NCBI GenBank assembly: GCA_018396915.1
Contig: JAGTRD010000013.1
Coordinates: forward strand, 1-40,659
From: Candidatus Bathyarchaeota archaeon
GTDB taxonomy: Archaea; Thermoproteota; Bathyarchaeia; 40CM-2-53-6; RBG-13-38-9
Direction of reading: 5' to 3'
DNA: 40,659 nucleotides
Shown: piece by piece, positions 33,905 through 40,659 of the stretch
How the letters are laid out: each line of letters starts with the position of its first letter
Position numbering within the stretch: the first letter of the stretch is position 1
The notes under the pieces: generated by a model
The model's database searches: none
What the model saw: only the letters and a program-made list of their open reading frames with translations
Told to the model about the DNA's origin: nothing
Position numbers and translations under genes: made by a program

Positions 33905-35002
33905 TTGGGTAAAAGAATCAGAGTAGGAATCATCGGTGTAGGGAACTGTTTCGCTGGCCTCGTTCAAGGTATCGAGTATTACAGGAGAAACTCAGGGAGA
34001 CCCATCATAGGGGTGATGCATGAAGATATAGGCGGATACAGAATATTCGACATAGACTTCGTATCAGCATTCGATGTAGCCGAGAACAAGATCGGTAGGA
34101 GACTCGATGAGGCAATATATCAGCCTCCGAACTGTGTCGACTGGCTACCTGAAGTTCCTAAGATAAATGCAATTGTCAGGGAGGCTCCTATCCTGGACGG
34201 TGTCGGCGTCTATGTTGAGAAGATGATAAAGCCTGTGAAGCAGACCAAGACACCTGAAGAGTTAAGGAAGGAGATTATAAAGGAACTCAATGATACTGGG
34301 ACTGAGATGCTTATAAACTACCTGCCTGTCGGCAGTGAGAAGGCTGTCAGATACTGGAGCAACATAGCCTTGGATGCTAATGTCGGCCTGATAAACTGTA
34401 TGCCTGTATTCATAGCCTCCGATAAACAGTGGGTTTCGAAGTTTGAGAAGAGAGGATTGCCAATCATAGGTGACGATATTAAAGGCCAGGTTGGGGCTAC
34501 CATCCTCAACCGGGTCTTAGCGAAACTCTGCGATGATAGGGGGACGGTTATAGACCAGATGTACCAGATAAACGTCGGCGGAAACACAGATTTCGCGAAT
34601 ATGATAGAGAGGTCTAGGCTAGCCTCCAAGAAGATATCTAAGACTGAAGCTGTTCAGAGCCAGCTCCGGCAGAGGCTCGGTGAAGACAGAATATATGTCG
34701 GCCCATCAGACTTCCTCCCATTCCTTGGAAACACGAAGATATGTTACATAAACATCAAGGGAAGAATGTTTGCCGACAGATCCTTCGAGATAGAATGTAA
34801 ACTCACAGTCGACGACAAGTCGAATTCAGCTGGAATAGCTGTAGACGCTATAAGATGTCTTAGATTGGCTTTCGACAGAGGTATAGGAGGAGTCTTGACG
34901 TCGCCTTCAGCATACTTGATGAAGCATCCTCCGATCCAGTATAGCGACGCCGAAGCTAAGATTCTGATGGAGAAGTTTATTGCCGGCGAGGTTGAGAGGT
35001 GA
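33905..35002 (+). CDS. ino1: Myo-inositol-1-phosphate synthase
   Basis: 365 residues, NAD-dependent conversion of glucose 6-phosphate to inositol 1-phosphate, used in archaea for archaetidylinositol lipids or inositol solutes. It has the N-terminal Rossmann GIIGVGNCFAGLVQGIEYY, the SDKQWVSKFEKRGLPIIGDDIKGQVGAT block (about 178-200), VGGNTDF, and the catalytic-domain KSNSAGIAVDAIRCLRLA. The length fits the short archaeal/actinobacterial form. The start is TTG 33905, with AGGTG about ten bases upstream. It converges on the MBL hydrolase gene with a six-base gap. Confidence 0.93.
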   Translation: MGKRIRVGIIGVGNCFAGLVQGIEYYRRNSGRPIIGVMHEDIGGYRIFDIDFVSAFDVAENKIGRRLDEAIYQPPNCVDWLPEVPKINAIVREAPILDGVGVYVEKMIKPVKQTKTPEELRKEIIKELNDTGTEMLINYLPVGSEKAVRYWSNIALDANVGLINCMPVFIASDKQWVSKFEKRGLPIIGDDIKGQVGATILNRVLAKLCDDRGTVIDQMYQINVGGNTDFANMIERSRLASKKISKTEAVQSQLRQRLGEDRIYVGPSDFLPFLGNTKICYINIKGRMFADRSFEIECKLTVDDKSNSAGIAVDAIRCLRLAFDRGIGGVLTSPSAYLMKHPPIQYSDAEAKILMEKFIAGEVER

Positions 35003-35008
35003 CATAAC

Positions 35009-35914
35009 TCATCCTCCACATGCAAATCCTTCGATGAATCCCCTGGCCATAAGCTCCGCAGCCTTTTCCCTAACAGGCCCTGGAAATATCTCAGTAGCCT
35101 CTGTCAGGGCAGCTTTCAACTCATTGAGTAACTTACCTGAATCCATTCTAGAAACACTCTCTCTACATATTCTTTCAAGCATCATATGTGCAGACAAACT
35201 TTTCTCTAAGAGGTCTCTCACATTCCTTCTCCCCAGAACATATCCGAAATGTGGGAAAACCAGACCTTCAAGATTCATCTCTCTAATATGCGTCATTGTA
35301 GCCTTATACTTCTCATAGTTGAAACTCGGATACATACAAGTTGGGTAGATGCTCCCCCTCACCGAGTTGAATGAGCCAACCACATCCCCACAATAAAGGA
35401 TCCTACTAGAACGTATGTAGTATGCGATGTGATCTGAGGTGTGGCCTGGAGTGTATATTGCCTGAACAGTCTCCTGCCCAACATAAATCTCTTCAAGGTT
35501 ATTCAGGGTTTTCATCTTACTGTCTTGAATAGGTTTCATGGGCGTTGCATATTCCCCGAAGAGTTCTCTCCCACCATCATAGATCTTCGAAGGATTTGAT
35601 AAGGCGCCTGTTGAGAATGGATGGGTTCCAACAGAAGCTTTTGGAAACGCCTCTAGGAGGAAGGCGGCGCCGCCAGCATGATCAATATGTCTATGTGTGA
35701 GCAGTATATGCTTAACAGAATCAGCCTCAACCCCTAACTTTTCTACAGTTTTTAAGATCTTGTTTACGGAGTTCGGCATACCTGAGTCGAAGACCAAACT
35801 CTCCCCACGGCTTCTAAATATCAAGATCCCTATAGCCCCCGACATGTCGTGGGCGTAGGTATCCAAATAGAACAGATTATCTTGAATCTCAAGTATTTGA
35901 CCAGATTTCTCCAT
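35009..35914 (-). CDS. Metallo-beta-lactamase-fold hydrolase
   Basis: 301 residues. The metal-binding motif THRHIDHAGG is near residue 75, followed by TPGHTSDHIAYY, YCGDVVGS and a late His in VFPHFGY, giving the full two-metal MBL set. A C-terminal helical region of about 90 residues follows. It could be a glyoxalase II-like or related thioester/phosphoester hydrolase; the substrate is undetermined. It is divergent from ppa, sharing a 122-base gap. Confidence 0.88.
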   Translation of the reverse strand: MEKSGQILEIQDNLFYLDTYAHDMSGAIGILIFRSRGESLVFDSGMPNSVNKILKTVEKLGVEADSVKHILLTHRHIDHAGGAAFLLEAFPKASVGTHPFSTGALSNPSKIYDGGRELFGEYATPMKPIQDSKMKTLNNLEEIYVGQETVQAIYTPGHTSDHIAYYIRSSRILYCGDVVGSFNSVRGSIYPTCMYPSFNYEKYKATMTHIREMNLEGLVFPHFGYVLGRRNVRDLLEKSLSAHMMLERICRESVSRMDSGKLLNELKAALTEATEIFPGPVREKAAELMARGFIEGFACGG

Positions 35915-36036
35915 CTGATACTCCTCAAGTCACGATTTGCCGTTGAGATTACCAAGGATATGTTTATCAGTCTTACCCTCAATCTTTGCTGTTAATTAAC
36001 TTATGAGCTGTTTTCCCGCTGGCGTGGGGTGTTGAT

Positions 36037-36582
36037 ATGGGCAATCTTTGGAGAGACCTCCCTTCAGGGCCTGAACCACCACATAAAGTATATGCCATAA
36101 TAGAGGTTCCGAACGGATGCAGCAACAAATATGAGTTTGACTGTGAAACCGGAGTCTTTAAACTCGATCGTGTGCTCTACTCAGCCTTATATTATCCTGG
36201 AGACTATGGTATAATCCCCAGAACATGGTCTGTAGACGGTGATCCCCTCGATATCCTGGTCTTGACGACGAAACCAACATTCACAGGTTGCGTCATGGTC
36301 GCTAGGCCGATTGGCGTTTTGACTACAGAGGATGAGAATGGTGAGGATAACAAGATTCTAGGCGTTCCTGTGTGTGATCCGAGATTCGAAGAGGTCTCCG
36401 AGATAACGAATGTTGCTAGACATTTACAGGTTGAGATAGCTGACTTCTTCCTTAACTATAAGAGGCTTGAACCTAACAAATGGGTTAAGGTTAAAGGTTG
36501 GAAGGATGCATATTCTGCTGAACGAATAATACTGGCGGCCATAGAGAACTATTATGAGAAGTTTGGTGGGCCTAGCGGCTGA
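36037..36582 (+). CDS. ppa: Inorganic pyrophosphatase, family I
   Basis: 181 residues. The soluble pyrophosphatase signature is clear: KYEFDCETG, YYPGDYGIIPRTW, the metal-site DGDPLDILVL and the later KILGVPVCDPRF. It hydrolyses pyrophosphate made by biosynthetic reactions. GGGGTG lies a few bases before ATG 36037. It converges on the M23-like gene with a five-base gap. Confidence 0.95.
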   Translation: MGNLWRDLPSGPEPPHKVYAIIEVPNGCSNKYEFDCETGVFKLDRVLYSALYYPGDYGIIPRTWSVDGDPLDILVLTTKPTFTGCVMVARPIGVLTTEDENGEDNKILGVPVCDPRFEEVSEITNVARHLQVEIADFFLNYKRLEPNKWVKVKGWKDAYSAERIILAAIENYYEKFGGPSG

Positions 36583-36587
36583 CGGAT

Positions 36588-37493
36588 CTATTCTAGAGGA
36601 AAGATCTCACTCGTCGAGACCTCATCTCCAATATTGAGTGGTACTTCTCCTAAGTTAATAGGTATCAGTTTGATATGGGGATAGTTTAAGTATAGGCTAA
36701 CACCTCTGAAAGTGGATCCACCTATGAGAATCTTTCTTATAGGGCAGGTGAAGTGGATGTATCCACTCTGGAGAAAGTCTACTTGAAGTTCTCCATAAAC
36801 TTTTAGCGAAGGGACATCCAATCCGCTCAGAAAACCCCAGAGGCCACCGTGACCATAATGGGTCAGGCCTCCTTCAAGTATCAATGGGCTTCCTTGAATG
36901 TTCAATGATAATGGCGTAGTATAGGGTGCAACGCTTGATTCTGGGGTTAAGATCACATATCGATCAGACTTTTCCGTCACTGTGAAGGTGGTTGGCTGCT
37001 CGATGTTAGATCTCATCCTACTGATCATAGGTGTCGGGTCGAGTATGAACCCTCCCCTGGCTCTGGTTCTATCATCGATTGGCCGAACCTCCACATGAAT
37101 GTGGTAATCTGTCCAGAAATTGAAGAATGGGCTCCAAACGGTCTCTCCAATGGTATCCCCGACCTTAACGTAGTCTCCAACTTCGACTGTAGGCTTGGCA
37201 TGCAAGATCTTTGTACATACATCCATATCCCGTTCACCAATGACAATAATGTAATCATCAATCCCTCCCAGCCTCTTGACCTCTATAACCTCGCCATCTA
37301 CTGGACTGTAAGCTATCTTGCATCCCCTTCTGGGATATATGTCGACTGCCGCAAGATGTTTATGCGCATAGTATGGACTATTACTGAACGATAAGAATCC
37401 GTCCCCACTCGCATGTACCATTATCCCCATGCACTCAGCTATGCTTATCATCTCAACATCAACGACAGCGCTCTTCTGTGGATATTCTCTCAT
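36588..37493 (-). CDS. M23/LytM-like metallopeptidase-fold protein
   Basis: 301 residues. Residues 43-130 look like a lysostaphin/M23 domain: HKHLAAVDIYP (His and Asp zinc ligands, with one extra residue between them compared with HxxxD), SPVDGEVIEV, then VGDYVKVGDTIGE and HIHVEVRP (HxH). A second beta-rich domain (about 170-301) has no recognised family. There is no clear signal peptide, so it may act in the cytoplasm. Archaea lack murein, so the natural substrate is unclear; it may be a peptidase or a non-catalytic binding protein. Internal ATGs near the N-terminus leave the exact start open. Confidence 0.75.
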   Translation of the reverse strand: MREYPQKSAVVDVEMISIAECMGIMVHASGDGFLSFSNSPYYAHKHLAAVDIYPRRGCKIAYSPVDGEVIEVKRLGGIDDYIIVIGERDMDVCTKILHAKPTVEVGDYVKVGDTIGETVWSPFFNFWTDYHIHVEVRPIDDRTRARGGFILDPTPMISRMRSNIEQPTTFTVTEKSDRYVILTPESSVAPYTTPLSLNIQGSPLILEGGLTHYGHGGLWGFLSGLDVPSLKVYGELQVDFLQSGYIHFTCPIRKILIGGSTFRGVSLYLNYPHIKLIPINLGEVPLNIGDEVSTSEIFPLE

Positions 37494-37836
37494 GGGCTGA
37501 AGGACGAAACATCGTTAACCTCCAGTTTGCTCTCCAGAATTGATTCCAACAATATATATCTATCAAATTATCTTCACATTGTCGAGGATGGGGAAGCTGA
37601 TTTAACATTCCATATTTTAACTGTCAAACGAGGCCAAGATCTTTGAGGATCTAAAGCCTTATCTTACCTCTCGGTCCACTAGGGATGTTTAGTAGTCAAG
37701 CATTGATTGATAGCGGCTTGATATGGCTTTTCTAGCATCTTATGCAAGATGTGTCTCAAAGGACTTCTCTAGACCAAATGCCATGCTTATATAAGTAGTC
37801 CAGGGATAAGTCGAGAGTCTAGAAGAGGGTTGGTGC
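37494..37836. other. Intergenic region with promoter elements
   Basis: 343 bases between divergent genes. It holds a small inverted repeat CATCTT-ATGC-AAGATG (37736-37751) and the TATA box TTATATAAG (37787-37795) that should drive the DMT transporter gene. A TATA-like AATATATATC near 37551-37560 is another AT-rich element. No RNA gene or convincing ORF was seen. Confidence 0.5.
37787..37795 (+). promoter_or_regulatory. TATA box for the DMT transporter gene
   Basis: TTATATAAG, about 45 bases before the TTG start at 37837. Confidence 0.5.
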
Positions 37837-38760
37837 TTGAGTGAACTATTCATATACTATGCAATAGTGTCTTCGTTCTTCTGGGCAGTTTTCACCTTCA
37901 TCTCGAAGTACATACTCTCGAGGAAGATGAGGAATTTCATTAGCTTCACATACCTTCAGGGCATATTGATAGTAATACTCTTCCCAATCCTTTCATTTCT
38001 CATCGTGCCAGACCAGATTTACATTCCGCCGACCGTAATTGTTCCATACGCGATCTTGTCAGGTGGAACTTCAATGGTAGCCTACCTCTTACTTTACTAT
38101 GGCCTAACTAAGTATGACGCCTCCTCCGCAGCTCCCATAGTCTGCACCCAGTCGATCTTTGTGATACCGTTGACCTACATTTTCCTCGGAGAATATTATG
38201 GCTTGAACGTGATTCTCTGGATTCTGATGGCTGTGTTAGGCGCGACCATGACATCATGGGATGAGAAGATAAAAGTGAAACAGCTCTTTTCATTCAATAA
38301 CAAAGCTTTCATGATTTTCCTAACAGTAGCTTTACTATATGCTCTGGGAAATGTGGCTGTAAAACCAGCCTTAAGATTTGTTTCGAACTTCAACTTTCTA
38401 ATTTGGCGTGAATTAGCATGGTTTGGAACACTGATCCTCTTGACGCCATTTATTTTTCGTAGAAGTGAGAGAATCGTTCTTTGCGAAAATTGGAGGAAAA
38501 CTTCACTCATACTTGGCCTCGGAGTTGTGATCCTATATTTCATGTATATTCTAATGTTCTATGCACTAGGCGTCTCTGTACAGATCACTATGGGGCTCGC
38601 TGCATCTAATGGGCTCTTCGCCGTAATCATTGGATTTCTTCTATCAAGAACCAGCTGGGGTTCCAGCCTTGAAAGACATGGAGGTAGAATATACATCCTT
38701 AGAATGATTGGAGCCTTGATGATACTCATTGCAATATTCGAGCTGTCACTAGCAGTCTGA
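37837..38760 (+). CDS. EamA/DMT-superfamily membrane transporter
   Basis: 307 residues with about ten membrane helices in two related halves. The first half contains FFWAVFTFISKYILSRK and ends in the EamA-type YDASSAAPIVCTQSIFVIPLTYIFLGE; the second ends in YALGVSVQITMGLAASNGLFAVIIGFLLSR. DMT proteins usually export amino acids, nucleotide-like metabolites or toxins; the substrate is not predictable here. The start is TTG 37837 with GAGG upstream. It stands alone. Confidence 0.87.
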   Translation: MSELFIYYAIVSSFFWAVFTFISKYILSRKMRNFISFTYLQGILIVILFPILSFLIVPDQIYIPPTVIVPYAILSGGTSMVAYLLLYYGLTKYDASSAAPIVCTQSIFVIPLTYIFLGEYYGLNVILWILMAVLGATMTSWDEKIKVKQLFSFNNKAFMIFLTVALLYALGNVAVKPALRFVSNFNFLIWRELAWFGTLILLTPFIFRRSERIVLCENWRKTSLILGLGVVILYFMYILMFYALGVSVQITMGLAASNGLFAVIIGFLLSRTSWGSSLERHGGRIYILRMIGALMILIAIFELSLAV

Positions 38761-38893
38761 TCTTTGACGAGGGCATCAATTGAACCGCTTGTGTTAAATG
38801 TACTTTCATACTTATGAAGGCCTAAGCCAGAGATTGATTTAGTTTCATGTGCGCAAAACAAATAAGCGTGCAGCAGTGCATCTCTTTAGACTG

Positions 38894-38900
38894 TTATAAA
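38894..38900 (+). promoter_or_regulatory. TATA box for the aldolase gene
   Basis: TTATAAA. Transcription predicted some 25 bases downstream (about 38923) would start after TTG 38915, which favours the in-frame TTG at 38927 as a leaderless start. Confidence 0.4.
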
Positions 38901-38914
38901 TCGGTCGGTAATAA

Positions 38915-39682
38915 TTGTATAATCCGTTGAAGGCTAAGCTGCGGCGCCGTGAAGTTACTTTTGGAGTTACTGTAGGTCTCGGATGTCCAGAGGTCTCCGA
39001 AGCTCTAGGTAATATAGGTCTAGATTGGATTAGTTTCGACATGCAGCACACAAGCCTTGACACCGAAACTGTTCAGGCAATGGTTCAAGCTATGAGCTGC
39101 TCTAATAGTGTACCGATCATCAGGATAACATCCAACGATCCTGGTCTGATCAATAGGGCATTGGATATAGGCGCATATGCGGTAATAATTCCATTGGTGA
39201 ATTCCAGGGAAGATGCTGAGGATGCTGTGCGCGCATCAAGGTATCCACCGAAAGGGATACGAAGCTGGGGTCCAAGACGTCCTGCACTGAGGGACCCGGA
39301 CTATGCTGCCACTGCAAACGAGGAGATAATGGTCATCCCACAGATTGAGACAGAGCATGCCTTAAAGAACCTTGAAGATATTGTGACAACAGAAGGTATC
39401 GAGGCAGTCTTTTTGGGACCTATGGATCTTTCGATGTCCCTAGGGATCTTCAGACAATTCGAAGACCCAAAGTTTCTCAGATCTATGGACAGGGTCGTCT
39501 CTGTATGCGAGGCTCACAATGTCTCTCCTGGACTTCTGGCTCCGATAGGTCCGGTGGAGAAGAGCATTGAACAAGGTTTCAAACTGATCTCACTCGGAGG
39601 GGATCTACGTCTGCTGATTGATTGCGTCGAAGAGATTCTAAAGAGATCAAGAAGCATCACCAATAGTGGAATCGAAGCCTAA
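38915..39682 (+). CDS. HpcH/HpaI-family aldolase
   Basis: 255 residues, class II metal-dependent aldolase fold. It opens FGVTVGLGCPEVSEALGNIGLDWISFDMQHTSLD, where the catalytic His is present and the usual DxEH reads DMQH. GIRSWGPRRPAL supplies the conserved Arg, and IPQIETEHAL (Glu) and FLGPMDLSMSLG (Asp) form the metal site. Members cleave 2-keto-3-deoxy acids to pyruvate and an aldehyde; the substrate here is unknown. The start is TTG at 38915 or, given the TATA box at 38894-38900, more likely TTG 38927. No operon partner is seen. Confidence 0.88.
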   Translation: MYNPLKAKLRRREVTFGVTVGLGCPEVSEALGNIGLDWISFDMQHTSLDTETVQAMVQAMSCSNSVPIIRITSNDPGLINRALDIGAYAVIIPLVNSREDAEDAVRASRYPPKGIRSWGPRRPALRDPDYAATANEEIMVIPQIETEHALKNLEDIVTTEGIEAVFLGPMDLSMSLGIFRQFEDPKFLRSMDRVVSVCEAHNVSPGLLAPIGPVEKSIEQGFKLISLGGDLRLLIDCVEEILKRSRSITNSGIEA

Positions 39683-39734
39683 TCCGATTTAGAGCCTTCA
39701 ATATATCGAGGAAACGGGGGAGGAGGGTGCTTAA

Positions 39735-39905
39735 CCAATTAATGCTTTCATCAATGAGGTCGCGGTACCCATACTGGCAGTCGCTACATCGGAGCTCTTA
39801 GGGTTTCAAGTTGAACTAGCAACAGGTGAGCTAGTTCTTAAACTTAATCATCTGTTCTCAATATCTTTCGGATATGTCATCCTGTGGCTATTTAATTCTT
39901 CATAA
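39735..39905 (+). pseudogene. Possible remnant of a retropepsin-like aspartic protease C-terminus
   Basis: An open stretch of 56 codons after an in-frame stop, with no usable start codon. Its translation contains NEVAVPILAVATSELLGFQVELATGELVL. This recalls the C-terminal segment of small clan AA aspartic protease-like proteins of archaea (pattern P-x-LG-x-x-x-L-E-x-LG-x-x-V-D-x-x-TG-x-L). The Asp-Thr-Gly catalytic part is absent. It could be a decayed gene or a chance open frame; I lean weakly to the former. Confidence 0.25.
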
Positions 39906-39908
39906 GAA

Positions 39909-40151
39909 TCATAGAGGTCTCAGATGGTTTCCAACCCTTATAACTTCGATGGAGGATTTTGAACCCTCCAGTATCTTGATGTATTCGATCTTCTCTCTCA
40001 GAGCAGACTCGACGAACTGCTGCCTATTATAGTTCAGCTCAGGATGCTCCCTGACTATCCGATCCACTTCGGCTATCATGGTCTCGGGGAGCCGAATCTG
40101 GACTCTCTTCTGAATTGTCGTTGCGGTAGGTCTACCTATTGTCTTGGGCAA
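39909..40151 (-). CDS. Ribbon-helix-helix (CopG-like) DNA-binding protein
   Basis: 80 residues. KRVQIRLPETMIAEVDRIVREHPELNYNRQQFVESALREKIEYI fits the beta strand, helix and helix of the MetJ/Arc/CopG fold, which dimerises and inserts a two-stranded ribbon into DNA. The start is TTG 40151. A TATA-like AAATTATAAT lies upstream on the minus strand near 40206-40215. No toxin-like partner is adjacent, so a lone transcription regulator is more likely than an antitoxin. Confidence 0.78.
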   Translation of the reverse strand: MPKTIGRPTATTIQKRVQIRLPETMIAEVDRIVREHPELNYNRQQFVESALREKIEYIKILEGSKSSIEVIRVGNHLRPL

Positions 40152-40461
40152 ACTCTCACGGTCCGAATCTATACTAGTACCATCTTCGTCATAGCATGGG
40201 TGTATTATAATTTTTCTCTACTCTAGATATCAATCAAAGATAATATGCATTGAAAGACCTTATCCTCCATCAATAAAGATGACAGTCAAAATCTTTGGCG
40301 TCTGGTGCCGTAAATGCTTGAGCAATCATGGACTGCTGAATTCCATACTCAAATTAAGCTGAATCGCTTTTCAGCTATTGCAAAGGACGCGCGCAATTTG
40401 TGTAGATAAATAACCCATCCACATTTTTTTGATACATAGATGTTGCAATGACACAATTTTT

Positions 40462-40479
40462 TTATACATCTTTGTATAA
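40462..40479. promoter_or_regulatory. Inverted repeat TTATACA-N4-TGTATAA, TATA-containing
   Basis: Perfect 7-bp arms around TCTT, next to a T-run. Both arms contain TATA-like sequence, so this may be the promoter of the gene at 40555 or an operator over it. Confidence 0.4.
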
Positions 40480-40514
40480 TCGAATGTCAGTAGGATCTGT
40501 CCTTGAGGGTTGTC

Positions 40515-40551
40515 ACTCCCTAATCCAACCTTCAAGGTTGGATTAGGGAGT
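40515..40551. repeat. Perfect 37-base hairpin (18-bp arms, one-base centre) at the start of an exported-protein gene
   Basis: The left arm 40515-40532 is exactly complementary to the right arm 40534-40551, with a single C between them; in RNA the innermost pairs would open to form a loop. The right arm contains GGGAG (40546-40550), the apparent ribosome binding site for TTG 40555, so folding would hide it. It may be a translational switch, an operator, or a mobile-element-derived palindrome. Confidence 0.6.
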
Positions 40552-40554
40552 AAG

Positions 40555-40659
40555 TTGAATAAATTGAAATATTTCACTCTACTTGTGTTGGCGATAATAG
40601 TTGCCTCCAGTTTGACCAACCTAGCCTTGGCTCATGACGAGATCACCCTAACTACTGAG
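40555..40659 (+). CDS. Exported protein, N-terminal fragment (cut by the window end)
   Basis: The frame is open to the last base. The 35 visible residues form a signal peptide: basic start (MNKLKYF), hydrophobic core (TLLVLAIIVASS), a likely cleavage site after LALA, then HDEITLTTE. The start is TTG 40555, four bases after GGGAG; TTG 40564 is an alternative. The mature protein is outside the window, so its function is unknown. Its 5' end abuts a perfect hairpin. Confidence 0.65.
   Translation, partial: MNKLKYFTLLVLAIIVASSLTNLALAHDEITLTTE

Larger units (their letters stand above)
40152..40554. other. Intergenic region with inverted repeats
   Basis: 403 bases between the divergent RHH gene and the truncated exported-protein gene. 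It is AT-rich with T-runs at about 40424-40430 and 40457-40463, and holds two inverted repeats described separately. No convincing coding sequence or RNA gene was found. Confidence 0.5.

Noticed and set aside
37413-37646. Open frame of 77 codons on the plus strand over the start of the M23-like gene
   Set aside because: It is mostly antisense to a better supported gene, with no motif and no ribosome binding site.
39909-40151. RHH protein as an antitoxin of a toxin-antitoxin pair
   Set aside because: No small toxin-like gene is adjacent in the same direction; the neighbouring open stretch has no start and is on the other strand.
40371-40619. Open frame of 82 codons on the minus strand
   Set aside because: It runs through the perfect hairpin and over the signal peptide of the plus-strand gene; its translation has no domain-like pattern.
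1-40659. CRISPR arrays, rRNA, tRNA and insertion sequences
   Set aside because: No regularly spaced repeats, conserved rRNA blocks, tRNA cloverleaf patterns or transposase-like proteins were seen while reading; a covariance-model scan could still find an intron-containing tRNA.

Overview
The window looks like a piece of chromosome from an uncultured TACK-group archaeon, most like Bathyarchaeia or a close relative. This is inferred from gene content, not from a search. It carries RadA recombinase, an archaeal RqcH/NEMF protein, ADP-forming-type acyl-CoA synthetase, split lipoate ligase (LplA plus LplB), Mut7-C, AMMECR1, DUF116 and DUF2153-type proteins, and myo-inositol-1-phosphate synthase. 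AT-rich TATA-like boxes precede many genes. Many starts are GTG or TTG, and 4-base ATGA overlaps between genes are common. I see no rRNA, tRNA, CRISPR array or insertion sequence. Both ends cut through genes for secreted proteins.

Layout. 1-5 kb: the C-terminal part of an Ig-repeat surface protein with a CFI-box, a FabG-like SDR, and two adjacent MalK-like ABC ATPases without permeases. 5-11 kb: radA interrupted by an intein, a small coupled gene, a divergent EMC6-like membrane protein and rqcH, a membrane protein and a CBS/zinc-ribbon protein. 11.5-16 kb: a tight operon of pyrC, Mut7-C, AMMECR1, a GT-B glycosyltransferase and a HAD phosphatase. 16-18.8 kb: a coiled-coil protein, DUF116 and acyl-CoA synthetase. 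18.8-25.2 kb: a complete peptide-type ABC importer, with oppD-oppF facing away from SBP-oppB-oppC. 25.3-31.9 kb: a wHTH regulator pair, a KaiC-like protein with a broken Walker A, lplA-lplB, a TlpA-like thioredoxin, an SDR pair in which one member lacks the catalytic Lys, and a radical SAM enzyme. 32-40.7 kb: CBS protein, MarC, DUF2153, ino1, MBL hydrolase, pyrophosphatase, M23-like protein, DMT transporter, HpcH/HpaI aldolase, an RHH regulator, and a truncated exported protein behind a perfect hairpin.

The most striking system is the Opp/Dpp-like importer. Its solute-binding protein reads as a circular permutation of the SBP family 5 fold: the usual C-terminal half follows the signal peptide directly, and the usual N-terminal half comes second, ending in a membrane anchor. 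Its OppC-type permease carries an extra ectodomain of about 190 residues, and its OppF lacks the usual C-terminal tail. A perfect 12-bp palindrome sits next to the TATA box of the binding-protein gene. Other notable points are the complementary defects in the paired MalK-like ATPases, the loss of both endonuclease aspartates in the RadA intein, and a recurrent theme of degenerate subunits beside intact ones.
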